A stretch of DNA of 64,000 nucleotides from Pseudohalioglobus sediminis (GTDB taxonomy: Bacteria; Pseudomonadota; Gammaproteobacteria; Pseudomonadales; Halieaceae). The stretch is taken from positions 434,001 to 498,000 of the forward strand of contig NZ_VTUX01000003.1 in NCBI RefSeq assembly GCF_008370495.1, in the 5' to 3' direction. The position numbers and the translations under genes are program-made. Position 1 is the first letter of the stretch. Each line of letters begins with the position of its first letter. The notes beneath the pieces were generated by a model. The model made no database searches. It was not told the origin of the DNA and worked only from the letters and a program-made list of their open reading frames with translations. This document shows positions 1-9,367 of the stretch, one piece after another.

Positions 1-2054
1 ATCGTGGCATAGTCTTCATCGGTGATATTGTCTGCCGCGATGGCCAGGTCCCAGCGCTCGCTACCCGCGGTGTACGTCACCTTGCCATTGAGGATCCCGT
101 AAGAGTCCTCCTCTTCCAGGTTAGCGATGTCGTGGTAAAATTCATCGGTGTAGTTGTAAACCGCAAACCAGTTGAGATCCCCACCCAGGAAATCATGATT
201 AATGTTCGCGCCGATCGAGAAGGTATTCTCCGGCGCATAGGCCAGTTTCTGTCCGTCAAGCTGCCCCGAGACTATTTCAGCATCCAGGTAAGCGTAGTTG
301 GCCATCAATACCAGGCCATCGACCGGCGCATAGGACAGTTCGGCCTCTAACCCCATGGTTTCAGCATCACCGGCATTCCGGATTTGCTGTCCAGTGTCAA
401 AGCCAAAAATTGCGACCTGCAAGTCCTCATAATCGGTGAAGTAGGCCGAGCCATTTAACTGCATGCGCCCGTCCAGAAGCGTTGACTTCAGGCCGAGTTC
501 GTAAGCGATACTGGTTTCCGGGTCAAAGCCCACTAAGGTTTCGGCGATGAAGTCGCCATCTGTATCAGCGCCCCCGGTATTAAAGCCTCCTCCTTTGTAA
601 CCCTCCGCCACACTGGCGAAAATCATGGTGTCGTCACCAACGTCATACTGTGCGACCAGGCGCGAGGTGAGTTCATCCCAGTCTTCCTTATCGCACAACG
701 GGCCATCAGTGGGACCACCCTGATCAAAGAAATCGTCCTGCAAGGTGTTGGTACACCAATCTTTTTCATCGAAACTCCAGCGCAAACCACCAATCAGGGC
801 TAGCTTTTCTGTTGCCTGCCAGGTGACATCACCATAGATACCGTAGGATTCGTTGTCGGCGTCGCTCTCAATCCGCTGACTGCCGAGCGGAAAGCCGAGC
901 GCGGTGGCCACGTAATCCACTTCCCAGCGGGTGCCTTCAAGCTCTTCGGTGTAGTAGCTCACACCCGTGAACCAGCTGAGTGAATCCGAACCACCATTCA
1001 ATCGAAACTCCTGGTAGAAGGTATCAGCTTCGGCCCCCAGGCCAACGGGAATATCCAGCCCCCCAACGGCCCCACCCAACAAAGCGTTGTCAATAGCGAG
1101 ATCGTCCGCTGAGCCATCAACGTCGTCAAAATAGTCATTCTCACCACTGCGGACATCGGTAATCGATACCAGCGACAGCGAATCATTGATGTCCCAGCTC
1201 AGACGCAGGCCGAACCCTTCATCCTCGTTTTCTTCGGAATTGGGACGGTTAATGGCGTACTTATCCGGATACTCTTCGCCCGGATCAGCCAAATTGAATG
1301 GGATATTAACCGCACTGGTGTAATTGGTTTCAGCATTGCCGTAATTCACTCTGAATAAAGCTTCAAAGTTATCGGTCACGTCCCAACGGGCCGAAAGGCG
1401 CACCACATCGCTCTCGGTATACATGTCATCACCGCTGATGACTTCTTCCCACATGCCTTCCCATTTCTGATGCTGGTAGGCAAGGCGCAGGGCAAAGGAT
1501 TCACTAACTGCCCAGTTGCCAACCACTTCATAGCGTTCCTGGCCCTCATCGCCCAGGGCAATGCCAAGCCGCAAGTCATTGCTATCACCAGGTTTATTGG
1601 ATACCAGGCTGATGGCCCCAGCCGCCGCGTTGCGCCCAAACAGGGTTCCCTGAGGCCCCTTGACGACCTCGATACGATTGATGTCAAAAAAGTTGGACGT
1701 GGCGAATATATTCCTTCCCACGTAGGCGTCGTCATAGAACACGCCCACAGAAGGCTCTGAGCCAATGGTCCAGTCATTACTACTGATACCGCGAATAGCC
1801 CAGGTATTGGTAGCCAGGCCGTAGTCCGCACCGGTCAGTCCGGGCACCATGGGTATAACTTCAGTGATGGTATTGATGCCGGTCTGGTCAAGCATTTCCT
1901 GACTGACCGCACTGATCGCAATTGGCACGTCTTGAAGATTTTGCTCCCGCTTCTGCGCGGTAACCACTACCTCCTCCAGTTGCGCAAACGATGTGCTCGG
2001 TGCGAGAGCGGCGCTGACGGCCATGCTGAGCAAGTACTTATTCGATTTTTTCAT
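1..2054 (-). CDS. TonB-dependent outer-membrane receptor (C-terminus cut by window edge)
   Basis: The frame is open from an ATG at 2054 to the left edge, so about 684 residues are visible and the end of the barrel is missing. An AGGAGG ribosome site lies about six bases before the start. The protein opens with a signal peptide ending near SFAQ, then a TonB-box-like EEVVVTAQKR stretch. A plug domain follows (PGLTG, RGISSNDW, VEVVKGPQGTLFGRNA-type motif), then beta-barrel repeats. Proteins of this branch import bulky or hydrophobic substrates across the outer membrane using TonB energy. It is downstream of the aldehyde dehydrogenase on the same strand, 113 bp away, so it may take up the compound degraded by this cluster. 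The substrate cannot be told from sequence. Confidence 0.93.
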   Translation of the reverse strand, partial: MKKSNKYLLSMAVSAALAPSTSFAQLEEVVVTAQKREQNLQDVPIAISAVSQEMLDQTGINTITEVIPMVPGLTGADYGLATNTWAIRGISSNDWTIGSEPSVGVFYDDAYVGRNIFATSNFFDINRIEVVKGPQGTLFGRNAAAGAISLVSNKPGDSNDLRLGIALGDEGQERYEVVGNWAVSESFALRLAYQHQKWEGMWEEVISGDDMYTESDVVRLSARWDVTDNFEALFRVNYGNAETNYTSAVNIPFNLADPGEEYPDKYAINRPNSEENEDEGFGLRLSWDINDSLSLVSITDVRSGENDYFDDVDGSADDLAIDNALLGGAVGGLDIPVGLGAEADTFYQEFRLNGGSDSLSWFTGVSYYTEELEGTRWEVDYVATALGFPLGSQRIESDADNESYGIYGDVTWQATEKLALIGGLRWSFDEKDWCTNTLQDDFFDQGGPTDGPLCDKEDWDELTSRLVAQYDVGDDTMIFASVAEGYKGGGFNTGGADTDGDFIAETLVGFDPETSIAYELGLKSTLLDGRMQLNGSAYFTDYEDLQVAIFGFDTGQQIRNAGDAETMGLEAELSYAPVDGLVLMANYAYLDAEIVSGQLDGQKLAYAPENTFSIGANINHDFLGGDLNWFAVYNYTDEFYHDIANLEEEDSYGILNGKVTYTAGSERWDLAIAADNITDEDYAT

Positions 2055-2167
2055 CTTATCCTCCTGGAGGAATCTCTAGTGTGAAGTTTTCGGGCCAGGC
2101 CCTGTTGAACTTTTTTATCCTGATCTTTCTTAAAAAATTAGCGCGAGCAACGGCCGTCCAATCGGTT

Positions 2168-3580
2168 TCATGTCATGTGATCGATCATTCTCATCTTGCG
2201 CTCACCATAGGGCGGCCGGATCAGGCTACCCAGGCTATAAAGCCCCTGCCGGTACACCGCCTTACTGTGACTGAACTGCAAGAACCCGTGGTGCCCGTGA
2301 TAGGCGCCCATGCCGCTGTTGCCAACGCCTGCCAGGGGCAGGTCGGAGCATGCTGCGTGCTGGGCACAGTCATTGATGGTGACACCGCCGGATGTAGTGC
2401 GCTGGCACAGCGCTTCTATCTCACGCTTGTCCTTGCCGAAATAGTAGAGCGCCAGTGGCCGCGGCTTGTTGTTGATAAACTCAATAACCTTGTCGAGTGA
2501 CTGGTAAGTCTTGATCGACAGCATGGGGCCGAATATTTCATCCTGCATAATCAGCGAGTCATCATCTGGCTCGACCGGCATAATAAAAGGCAGCTTGTGT
2601 TTTTGCGGATCGTCGAACGCTTCGCCTACAGGATTGAACACCTCGATGCGCACCTTGCGCGCCTCCAGGTCATCGATATACCCCTTGAGCCGCTGCCAAT
2701 GTCGCTCGTTGATGACCGACGTATAGTCGGGATTGTCCAGCAGGGAGTCATAACACCGGGACAACACCGAATGCGCTTCCTCGATAAAGGCTTCCACTTT
2801 GCCTTCCGGGAGAAAGATGTAGTCCGGCGTCAGGCACAACTGGCCACTGTTGACGGTCTTGGTCCCCATTACCCGGTCGGCGACAGTTTTGATATCTGCA
2901 GACTTACCCACCACCACCGGGCATTTACCGCCCAGTTCCAGTGTTACCGGAACCAGATTATCGGCAGCAGCGCGCATAACGTGTTTGGCAACTTCCGGCC
3001 CACCGGTGAATACCAGGTGATCGAAAGGCAACTGGCTGAATTCCTGTGCGACGTCCACACCGCCGTTCACCACCACCATTTCAGCAGGGTCAAAAGCGCT
3101 GGTAACGATCTCTTCCATCAGTGCCGATGTTTGCGGGGTCAGTTCCGAGGGTTTGAGCATGACCCGGTTACCCGCGGCGAAGGCGCCGATAGCGGGAGCA
3201 AACGCTAGCTGGAACGGAAAGTTCCAGGGCGAAATATTGCCGACCACCCCCAGTGGCTGGAACTGCAGTTCCGCCCTGCCCCCGATCATGCGCATCATGA
3301 GAGGCGTTTTGCGACGCTCAGGCTTCATCCACTGCCGAATCTTGCGACGGGTCTCATTCACCTCCATGACGATGCTGGCGATATCCGTTGCCAGGGTTTG
3401 GCCAGGGGGCCTGGCACCAAAATCCGCTTCCAGCGACTCGACAATCTGTTGCTTGTAACGAACGTGAATGTCCTTCACGCGGTCTATCCGGTCGATCCGT
3501 GTTTTCGCCGACGGGAAGCCATCAGCCAGGAACGCCTGACGCTGGATATCGAGTAGGGTGCGCATGGGTGTGGTACTCAT
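2168..3580 (-). CDS. Aldehyde dehydrogenase, coniferyl-aldehyde dehydrogenase (CalB) type
   Basis: This 470-residue NAD(P)-dependent aldehyde dehydrogenase is somewhat shorter than the roughly 490 residues of classical ALDHs, as in the CalB branch. Visible ALDH signatures in order are PWNFPF (about residue 118), FTGGPEVAKH (cofactor loop), ELGGKCP with the general-base Glu, and NSGQLCLTPDY with the catalytic Cys. It would oxidise an aromatic or long-chain aldehyde to the acid in the cytoplasm. It lies seven bases after the membrane protein and below the TetR gene, so the three are probably one leftward operon. The family call is firm; coniferyl aldehyde as the real substrate is only inherited from family naming. 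Confidence 0.9.
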   Translation of the reverse strand: MSTTPMRTLLDIQRQAFLADGFPSAKTRIDRIDRVKDIHVRYKQQIVESLEADFGARPPGQTLATDIASIVMEVNETRRKIRQWMKPERRKTPLMMRMIGGRAELQFQPLGVVGNISPWNFPFQLAFAPAIGAFAAGNRVMLKPSELTPQTSALMEEIVTSAFDPAEMVVVNGGVDVAQEFSQLPFDHLVFTGGPEVAKHVMRAAADNLVPVTLELGGKCPVVVGKSADIKTVADRVMGTKTVNSGQLCLTPDYIFLPEGKVEAFIEEAHSVLSRCYDSLLDNPDYTSVINERHWQRLKGYIDDLEARKVRIEVFNPVGEAFDDPQKHKLPFIMPVEPDDDSLIMQDEIFGPMLSIKTYQSLDKVIEFINNKPRPLALYYFGKDKREIEALCQRTTSGGVTINDCAQHAACSDLPLAGVGNSGMGAYHGHHGFLQFSHSKAVYRQGLYSLGSLIRPPYGERKMRMIDHMT

Positions 3581-3586
3581 GACCGG

Positions 3587-4309
3587 CTAGCCTTCCACCT
3601 GGGCCATTGCTGTCTTGAAGTGGAACGCCATGGCGATAATCACGACCAGGAGGAGCATGGCAACACTCATGAAGTAGGTCGTTATCTCAGTAGCCGCAAT
3701 TACGCCAACCAGTAGCGCGACCAGCATCACCTGATAGAGAACACCAAAGATACCGAGCGCAACCGCCGCCACCCTGGAACTGATTGAATCGCCGTAGAGC
3801 GGCATCATTACCAGTACCGCGAACACGCCATACAGCCAGAAACCCAGGTAGTCAAAAGATGTGTAAAGAGAGAAAGGAATGGACACGTTGAGCAACAAAA
3901 GCAGGGAATCTGCCATCTGGGCGCCCATTGCACCACTGGCAGCGGTCTCTGCGAGCAAGGGGATGGTCCAGATCGCCATGAACTTGGGAATGATAAAGGC
4001 CATCACAGACATCAGTACAACCATCGCCGCCAGCAGTGCCCGCAGAGGGTTCTTTTCCCTGATCTGCCAAGCGGTGGCGAACAGTACACCGGACAAACTG
4101 AGCATGGCGACAATCTGGTTTACCCAGCCGGCAATAAAGGCTCCCCGATTAGCATTTAGCCAGGCAATTCGATCTGCGTGCTCTGCGTTGTAGGCCTCGG
4201 GGGCGTCCAGCGGTAGGAGCATTGCAACCACCGACGTGACAATCACGACGGCTGCGCTCCAGAGCCCAAGCCTGTTTACCTGATAATCGAGATATCCTGG
4301 TTTATTCAT
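3587..4309 (-). CDS. Six-helix integral membrane protein, unrecognised
   Basis: This 240-residue protein has about six strongly hydrophobic segments (near residues 17-35, 62-82, 90-108, 135-165, 178-205 and 210-230) and no soluble domain of size. I do not recognise the family. The start ATG overlaps the TetR stop by four bases (ATGA), which shows translational coupling. The dehydrogenase follows after seven bases. A role in transport or membrane handling of the substrate or product of this cluster is inferred from the operon alone. Confidence 0.75.
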   Translation of the reverse strand: MNKPGYLDYQVNRLGLWSAAVVIVTSVVAMLLPLDAPEAYNAEHADRIAWLNANRGAFIAGWVNQIVAMLSLSGVLFATAWQIREKNPLRALLAAMVVLMSVMAFIIPKFMAIWTIPLLAETAASGAMGAQMADSLLLLLNVSIPFSLYTSFDYLGFWLYGVFAVLVMMPLYGDSISSRVAAVALGIFGVLYQVMLVALLVGVIAATEITTYFMSVAMLLLVVIIAMAFHFKTAMAQVEG

Positions 4310-4890
4310 GCAGTAGCTCCGTACCTGTTTTCAACAAATTCAAGAATCGTACCCCGCACCAGCGCACGGTCTTTTTCCCATCGCCTGCCCTCGCCGGTGA
4401 AAAGTGACTCACCCTCCAACAGCGACATCAGGCAGAGAGCTTCACCCTGAGGTGATTCGATGCCGGCCTTTTTCATTGCAACCACCAGGTATTGCAAATA
4501 CTCGGCATAAATCTCTTCCAGCAGGTCAGCAACCAGTGGCTCAACCTCTTCCATCGCCCACAACTGCGGCCATAGTTTGTCTCCAAGCGAGATCTCTCCG
4601 GGCAAGGAAGTTCCGTCAAGCATGAAGGCGGCTATGTCATATACGGTTGCGTCTTCGTCGAGCCCCTGACTTCTCCACTCCGCTTTAATCTCGCTTTCAA
4701 TGACTCCCACCAACGACCGCAGCAGGTCTTCCCATGTTCGAAAGTGATACTGCAAGGCGCCCAGCTTCATACCACTCGCCCTGGCAAGTGATCGCATCGA
4801 CAGGGAGCTGTAGCCTTCATCCGCGATGATTTCGATAGCGAACTGCAGAATTTCCAGCTTGCGCTCACCCGCCATTTTGGGGACTTCCAT
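4306..4890 (-). CDS. TetR/AcrR family transcriptional regulator
   Basis: The first 60 residues form the TetR helix-turn-helix: ILQFAIEIIADEGYSSLSMRSLARASGMKLGA, with the LQYHF segment that closes the domain. The remaining 130 residues are a helical ligand-binding part with no obvious motif. The start is either the ATG at 4890 or the one five codons later (4875). The gene starts within two bases of a cluster of palindromes (4892-4933), as expected for an autoregulated repressor that also controls the divergent oxidoreductase gene. It is the first gene of the leftward operon with the membrane protein and the aldehyde dehydrogenase. The ligand is unknown. Confidence 0.9.
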   Translation of the reverse strand: MEVPKMAGERKLEILQFAIEIIADEGYSSLSMRSLARASGMKLGALQYHFRTWEDLLRSLVGVIESEIKAEWRSQGLDEDATVYDIAAFMLDGTSLPGEISLGDKLWPQLWAMEEVEPLVADLLEEIYAEYLQYLVVAMKKAGIESPQGEALCLMSLLEGESLFTGEGRRWEKDRALVRGTILEFVENRYGATA

Positions 4891-4891
4891 T

Positions 4892-4933
4892 TGACATGTC
4901 AGGCGACATGCTAGAACATGTCATTTGACATGT
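4892..4933. promoter_or_regulatory. Probable TetR operator cluster between divergent operons
   Basis: There are four GACATG/CATGTC half-sites in 42 bases. TGACATGTCA (4892-4901) is a perfect palindrome, GACATG-N6-CATGTC spans 4905-4922, and ACATGTCA-TT-TGACATGT (4916-4933) is a perfect 8-2-8 inverted repeat. They fill the short gap between the tetR start and the divergent Tat oxidoreductase start, so binding would block both promoters. That TetR binds here is an inference from position and symmetry. Confidence 0.75.
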
Positions 4934-4952
4934 AAAGCATTTGAGAACAACA

Positions 4953-6875
4953 ATGACAAAACGAGTGACTAGACGCGATTTCCTGAATGGTGTGGCAGTA
5001 GGCGCTGGCGGATTACTGTTAGCGGGCGGTGCCCGGGGCTCAGTAGGTGATGCAAATACCTACGCCGCCACTCTATCGGGATCTACGACTTCTACTTATT
5101 ACCCCCCCACCCTGACCGGTATGCGAGGCAGCCACGAAGGCTCATTCGAAGTCGCTCACGCCTTAGCCTGGCGCGGGGAAAAACCCGCCCAGTACCAGGC
5201 ACTGAACGAGCACTACGACCTGGTTGTTGTCGGCGCGGGTATGAGTGGCCTGGCCGCCGCCTGGTTCTACCAGGACAAAATGGGGCCAGAGGCAAAAATC
5301 CTGGTGCTGGATAATCACGATGACTTCGGCGGCCACGCCAAGCGCAATGAATTCCACCAGGACGGCAGGATGATGTTGAGCCTGGGTGGTGCCCAGAACG
5401 TGGAGAACCCCGCTGGCTACAGCAAACCGGCCTCCAGCCTGATGCACGCCATTGGCATCGACGACGATTTCGTTGCCAGCATGGGCGCGAATACTCCCGC
5501 AGACCAGTTCCTGGCGGGGGAACTTGACGCTCCCAATGGCGTCTCGCTCCCCGGCCCCGACGGCCATACGACTTTGGCCGGTAACTGGTTAACCACCATG
5601 TACGGCGGCGCAGGTTACGAAGACTATATACGTAAACTGCCTGTCCCGAGCAGCGAGCAGGACAAGTTCATCGACTTCTTTGGCGGCAAGCGTGACTTTC
5701 TCGACGACTTGTCACTCAGCGAAACCTGGGAGTACATCAACACCGTCAGCTACAACCGATTCCTGCTCGATCGCGTTAAGCTCGACGAAACATCACTGCC
5801 GGTAATGAATGCCATGCTGGTCCACCTCACGGGCATGTCCGGTTGGAACCTCAGTGTGCTGGAAGGTATTACCATGGGGGGGCCTGGCATAAAGTCTCTG
5901 GGCTGGCTGGCCCGGACCTCTGCATCCATTGCCGGTGCATTCATAGACAGCCTGCTGAACGTCAAGATGTTTCCCGATGGCAATGCCTCGGTGGCGCGTC
6001 TTATCGTGCAGAAACTTGTTCCTGCGGTAGCGCCAGACATGCAGGGTCCAGCGGACGTTGCTGTCGCTCGATTTAACTACGATGCCCTGGATCGCGCCAA
6101 CCAGCCCAACCGTATTCGCTTGAACAGCACCGTGGTAGGTGCACGAGAAATCGATGGCAAACATGTGGAGGTCGACTATGTGCAAAAGGGCCAGGCACTA
6201 CGCGTTACCGCCGACCACTGTGTTATGGCTTGCTATAACGCCCTGATTCCTCATCTCTGCCCGCAAATGTCCGAGGCACAGAAAAAAGGCCTCAGTTACG
6301 GAGTCAAAACGCCTTTCGTCTACGCCAACGTGCAGCTGGATAATGGTCGCGCCTACGAGGAGTTGGGCGCAGAAATTTTCCAATGCCCTCAAGATCCGTT
6401 TCAATGGGTGAGCAGAGCCCCCGGCATGAGCGTCGGCGGTTACGAGCCACCGCGTGGGCCAAATGACCCGATGGTGGTCTTCATGATGAACTCACCCATG
6501 ACCGAGGCCCAGGAGCAGGGTTCCGGTCGCGACCAGCTGCGGATGGGACGCCACCGCGTGTACAGCACCCCCTTCGCCACTTACGAACAACAGATTCGCG
6601 AACAACTGCAATCCATGCTGGGCCAGCATGGCTTTGAACATGAGCGGGATATTCGCGCGATTACCGTGAACCGCATTCCCCACGGCTATGCATACCCCTA
6701 CCTCGCGCTTGACGATCCCGATTGGGAGGAAGGACAGGCGCCCCACGAAATTGGCAGAGCCCAGTTCGGGCGCATCTCAATCGCCAATACCGATTCTGAA
6801 GCAATCGCGCTGATGGATGCGGCGTTTGATGCGGCTTTCCGGGCAGTAGAGGAACAGACCCAGAACGCGCTGTAA
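4953..6875 (+). CDS. Tat-exported FAD-dependent oxidoreductase, spermidine dehydrogenase (SpdH)-like
   Basis: The N-terminus carries a twin-arginine signal (TRRDFLNG followed by a hydrophobic stretch and GGARG), so the folded flavoprotein is exported to the periplasm. After about 90 residues comes the Rossmann FAD motif DLVVVGAGMSGLAAAW, then the DNHDDFGGHAKRNEF segment typical of amine-oxidase-like flavoproteins. The total of 640 residues fits the SpdH group. I prefer the ATG at 4953, with GAGA six bases upstream, over the in-frame TTG at 4941, which has no ribosome site. The thiolase-like gene follows 61 bp later. Oxidation of a periplasmic substrate is supported; spermidine itself is only the family name and would be odd in this catabolic context. 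Confidence 0.85.
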   Translation: MTKRVTRRDFLNGVAVGAGGLLLAGGARGSVGDANTYAATLSGSTTSTYYPPTLTGMRGSHEGSFEVAHALAWRGEKPAQYQALNEHYDLVVVGAGMSGLAAAWFYQDKMGPEAKILVLDNHDDFGGHAKRNEFHQDGRMMLSLGGAQNVENPAGYSKPASSLMHAIGIDDDFVASMGANTPADQFLAGELDAPNGVSLPGPDGHTTLAGNWLTTMYGGAGYEDYIRKLPVPSSEQDKFIDFFGGKRDFLDDLSLSETWEYINTVSYNRFLLDRVKLDETSLPVMNAMLVHLTGMSGWNLSVLEGITMGGPGIKSLGWLARTSASIAGAFIDSLLNVKMFPDGNASVARLIVQKLVPAVAPDMQGPADVAVARFNYDALDRANQPNRIRLNSTVVGAREIDGKHVEVDYVQKGQALRVTADHCVMACYNALIPHLCPQMSEAQKKGLSYGVKTPFVYANVQLDNGRAYEELGAEIFQCPQDPFQWVSRAPGMSVGGYEPPRGPNDPMVVFMMNSPMTEAQEQGSGRDQLRMGRHRVYSTPFATYEQQIREQLQSMLGQHGFEHERDIRAITVNRIPHGYAYPYLALDDPDWEEGQAPHEIGRAQFGRISIANTDSEAIALMDAAFDAAFRAVEEQTQNAL

Positions 6876-6936
6876 CCTCTGCCCGACTTCCTCTATATTT
6901 GCTCTTTTCAAAAATCTCGAGAAAGGACCCTAAACT

Positions 6937-8466
6937 GTGGCTGTAGACTTTTCCTCACTGGCGCCCAACACACCTATCATCGTGGGCGCCGGACAGAGTG
7001 TTGAACGCGATGCCGGTACAACTTCCCACCTGGGCATGGCATCTCAGGCGGCAGCGATGACTGTAACAGACTGTCGTGGCAACGCAATTGCAGAGAGTAT
7101 CGATACGATCTGTGTCATCAGGTTGTTTTCCGACTCAGCGCCAAACTGGCGATCGGAATTGGGTCGCAGCAATAACCCGCCTGAATCCATCGCGACCGCG
7201 ATCGGAGCCAGCCCGCGTCACCGGATCTACTCTCACGCTGGAGGCAACGAGCCCCAGGCACTTCTCATGGAGTTTTTTGCCGATATCGCGGCAGGTGAAA
7301 GAGAGATGGTGCTGCTGGCGGGTGCCGAAGCACTGCGCAACCAGCGCAAGGCCCAGCAGCAGGAGTTGCAGCTGGACTGGAATGAAGAATTCACAGCCCC
7401 GCTGGAAGATCGGGGCTTAGGCAATATCTATCCCAACCCACAGGAGATTGCCAACGGCATGTTGATGCCCCTGCACTACTACACCCTGATTGAACAGGCC
7501 CGGCGCAGCGATCTCGGCATGAGCCGGGAAGCCTATCTGGATGAAACAGCAAAGCTGATGGCCTCATTCAGCGAGATCGCCTCGAAAAATCCTTACGCCC
7601 AATGGCCCGGGGCCATGTCTGCCGCACAGATTCGCAACGCCGAGCCACTGACCCACCTCTATACCAAGCGCATGATTGCGCAGGACAGCGTCAACCAGGG
7701 GGCCTCCCTTCTGATCACCAGCGTCGCCAAAGCTCGCTCACTGGGTATCCCCGAAGATCGCTGGGTCTTTATGCACGGCGCAGCCCAGGGAATGGACGTT
7801 GACGTCAGTATTCGTCCAACGCCAGGCACTTCGGTAGTTGCTGGAGCCGTGCTGGACAAGGCGCTGGATATGGCTGCCTGCACGCCAACCGACATAGACC
7901 TGATCGACATCTACAGCTGCTTTCCCTGCGCGGTCAGTGAAATCAGCGACCACCTCGAGCTACCGTCTGATGGCTCGGTCCCGCTCACCCTGACCGGCGG
8001 ACTGCCGTTCTTTGGCGGGCCTGGCAACAACTACAGCATGCACGGTATAGCCGAGATGGTTTGGCAGCTACGCAAGGCTCCCGGGCACCTCGGCCTCGTT
8101 CATGCCAATGGCGGTTTTCTTACCAAGCATGCTACCGGTATCTTTTCTTGCGCGCCGAGCACTATCGACTGGGCAAGCGCTGACACCCGAATCAGGTCCG
8201 ACACTACAAAACGTAGTGAAAGAGCCAACAAGCCGGAAACTGGTGTGGTGAAAAGCTACTGTGTCAATTTCTACAAAGGCACACCCGCAAACGTGATAGT
8301 GCTGGCTGAGACAGACGCTGGCCAACACTTTGTGTGCTCTACAGCACCCACAGACCGCGATACGGCTCAGCGAGTACTGGCAACAGACCCAACTGGCAAA
8401 CGAGTGGCAGTAACGCCTGGCGAGCGGGAGCACAGCTGGTACCTCACGCTTGTCAGTGACTGCTGA
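6937..8466 (+). CDS. Thiolase-superfamily protein (acetyl-CoA acetyltransferase-like), non-canonical active site
   Basis: This 509-residue protein has a GTG start with GAAAGGACC upstream. It has the thiolase fold layout: TPIIVGAGQSVERD at the N-terminus, LLAGAEALRNQRK where thiolases have the AGG-x-E-x-M segment, and HANGGFLTKHATGIFS near the C-terminus. The place of the N-terminal nucleophilic Cys reads YSHAGGNEPQAL, with no Cys. The C-terminal HPxG and CxG boxes are also altered. It therefore belongs to the divergent SCP2-thiolase-like group whose reaction is uncertain. It is probably co-transcribed with the exported flavoprotein upstream. Confidence 0.82.
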   Translation: MAVDFSSLAPNTPIIVGAGQSVERDAGTTSHLGMASQAAAMTVTDCRGNAIAESIDTICVIRLFSDSAPNWRSELGRSNNPPESIATAIGASPRHRIYSHAGGNEPQALLMEFFADIAAGEREMVLLAGAEALRNQRKAQQQELQLDWNEEFTAPLEDRGLGNIYPNPQEIANGMLMPLHYYTLIEQARRSDLGMSREAYLDETAKLMASFSEIASKNPYAQWPGAMSAAQIRNAEPLTHLYTKRMIAQDSVNQGASLLITSVAKARSLGIPEDRWVFMHGAAQGMDVDVSIRPTPGTSVVAGAVLDKALDMAACTPTDIDLIDIYSCFPCAVSEISDHLELPSDGSVPLTLTGGLPFFGGPGNNYSMHGIAEMVWQLRKAPGHLGLVHANGGFLTKHATGIFSCAPSTIDWASADTRIRSDTTKRSERANKPETGVVKSYCVNFYKGTPANVIVLAETDAGQHFVCSTAPTDRDTAQRVLATDPTGKRVAVTPGEREHSWYLTLVSDC

Positions 8467-8549
8467 ATAAACTCAGCTCGGAGTAAGTTCGGGGTTCTGT
8501 TTGGAACAACTGTTACAGATCTTCGGCTTCAGAGAGATACCCCTGCCGA

Positions 8550-9140
8550 TTATTCAGCAGGCACCAGCTTACCCAGGAAGGCGGAGCAATCGCGCAACTG
8601 CTCTCGATTGACACTGCTGTTCCAGGTTGCACCGCCATGGATCAGCTGGTTGCGCAGGGTGTACATGCGCGACAGGACAATGGAGAGGATGGTGGTTGTG
8701 TTGTGATCGGCCAGGGCCTTGTTAGCCGCGACTTTGGCGCGGTCGAATTTCGACTGCCAATCCACCGAGTCCGGCAGGCCGTCGTGGTGATCCCAGAAGG
8801 GTTGGTAGACGAACTCGTTGTCCAGTAGCACGCGGATTGAACTCGGAAACTCGTTCCAAATCAGTTCGTAGAGTACGTCGTCCTTATCCAGGTCAATCAA
8901 CTTCTTCAGGAACCGGCCAAAGACTTTCTGCTCCGGGGAGCGCTCCTGGTCGTAGATCTCGTTGGCATAGGCGGCATTGAAGGCAATCCACAGGAAAATG
9001 AAACGCCCATCGTCATCCTCGCACCGCTCCGCCCGGTCGAGCCAGCTCAGGGCGCGGTGGACGCGCAGGCTGAGGTTGAACGGGTAGCCTTCTCGTTCAG
9101 CCCTGTGCCGGGTCTTGAGTAATGTGTAGCCTAGCTCCAT
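8550..9140 (-). CDS. HEPN-domain protein, possible RNase toxin
   Basis: This 196-residue helical protein has RNQLIHGG at about residue 166. This is the R-N-x3-H form of the Rx4-6H motif of the HEPN superfamily, in the Apea-like subgroup with an upstream IFLWIAFNAAYAN helix. HEPN proteins with this intact motif are usually metal-independent RNases in toxin-antitoxin or abortive-infection systems. No MNT-type antitoxin is adjacent. The nearest candidate partner is the divergently transcribed XRE regulator at 9368, across an AT-rich 227-bp gap. The motif is seen; the toxin role is inferred. Confidence 0.8.
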   Translation of the reverse strand: MELGYTLLKTRHRAEREGYPFNLSLRVHRALSWLDRAERCEDDDGRFIFLWIAFNAAYANEIYDQERSPEQKVFGRFLKKLIDLDKDDVLYELIWNEFPSSIRVLLDNEFVYQPFWDHHDGLPDSVDWQSKFDRAKVAANKALADHNTTTILSIVLSRMYTLRNQLIHGGATWNSSVNREQLRDCSAFLGKLVPAE

Positions 9141-9367
9141 GCCTTATGTATTCCTCAAAACGGTTATACACACAATTTCCTAACACTGAGTGAGCGCATC
9201 AACCCATCGTTACAAGGGCTTTTCCAGCCTATACGCCCATCATCTTTTTATTTGATATTCTATTATTCGGATAAATAAGGACGGAAGTCACCAATAATTC
9301 CAACCTATTTATACGAAAACTCATCTTTCTAAATACAGCACCTACAAAAGCCAGAGAGCTTGCTTCC

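Noticed and set aside
2075-2130. Terminator between the aldehyde dehydrogenase and TonB receptor genes
   Set aside because: GGGCC-A-GGCCC is followed by a T-run only on the plus strand and too far away; on the transcribed strand there is no T-run.
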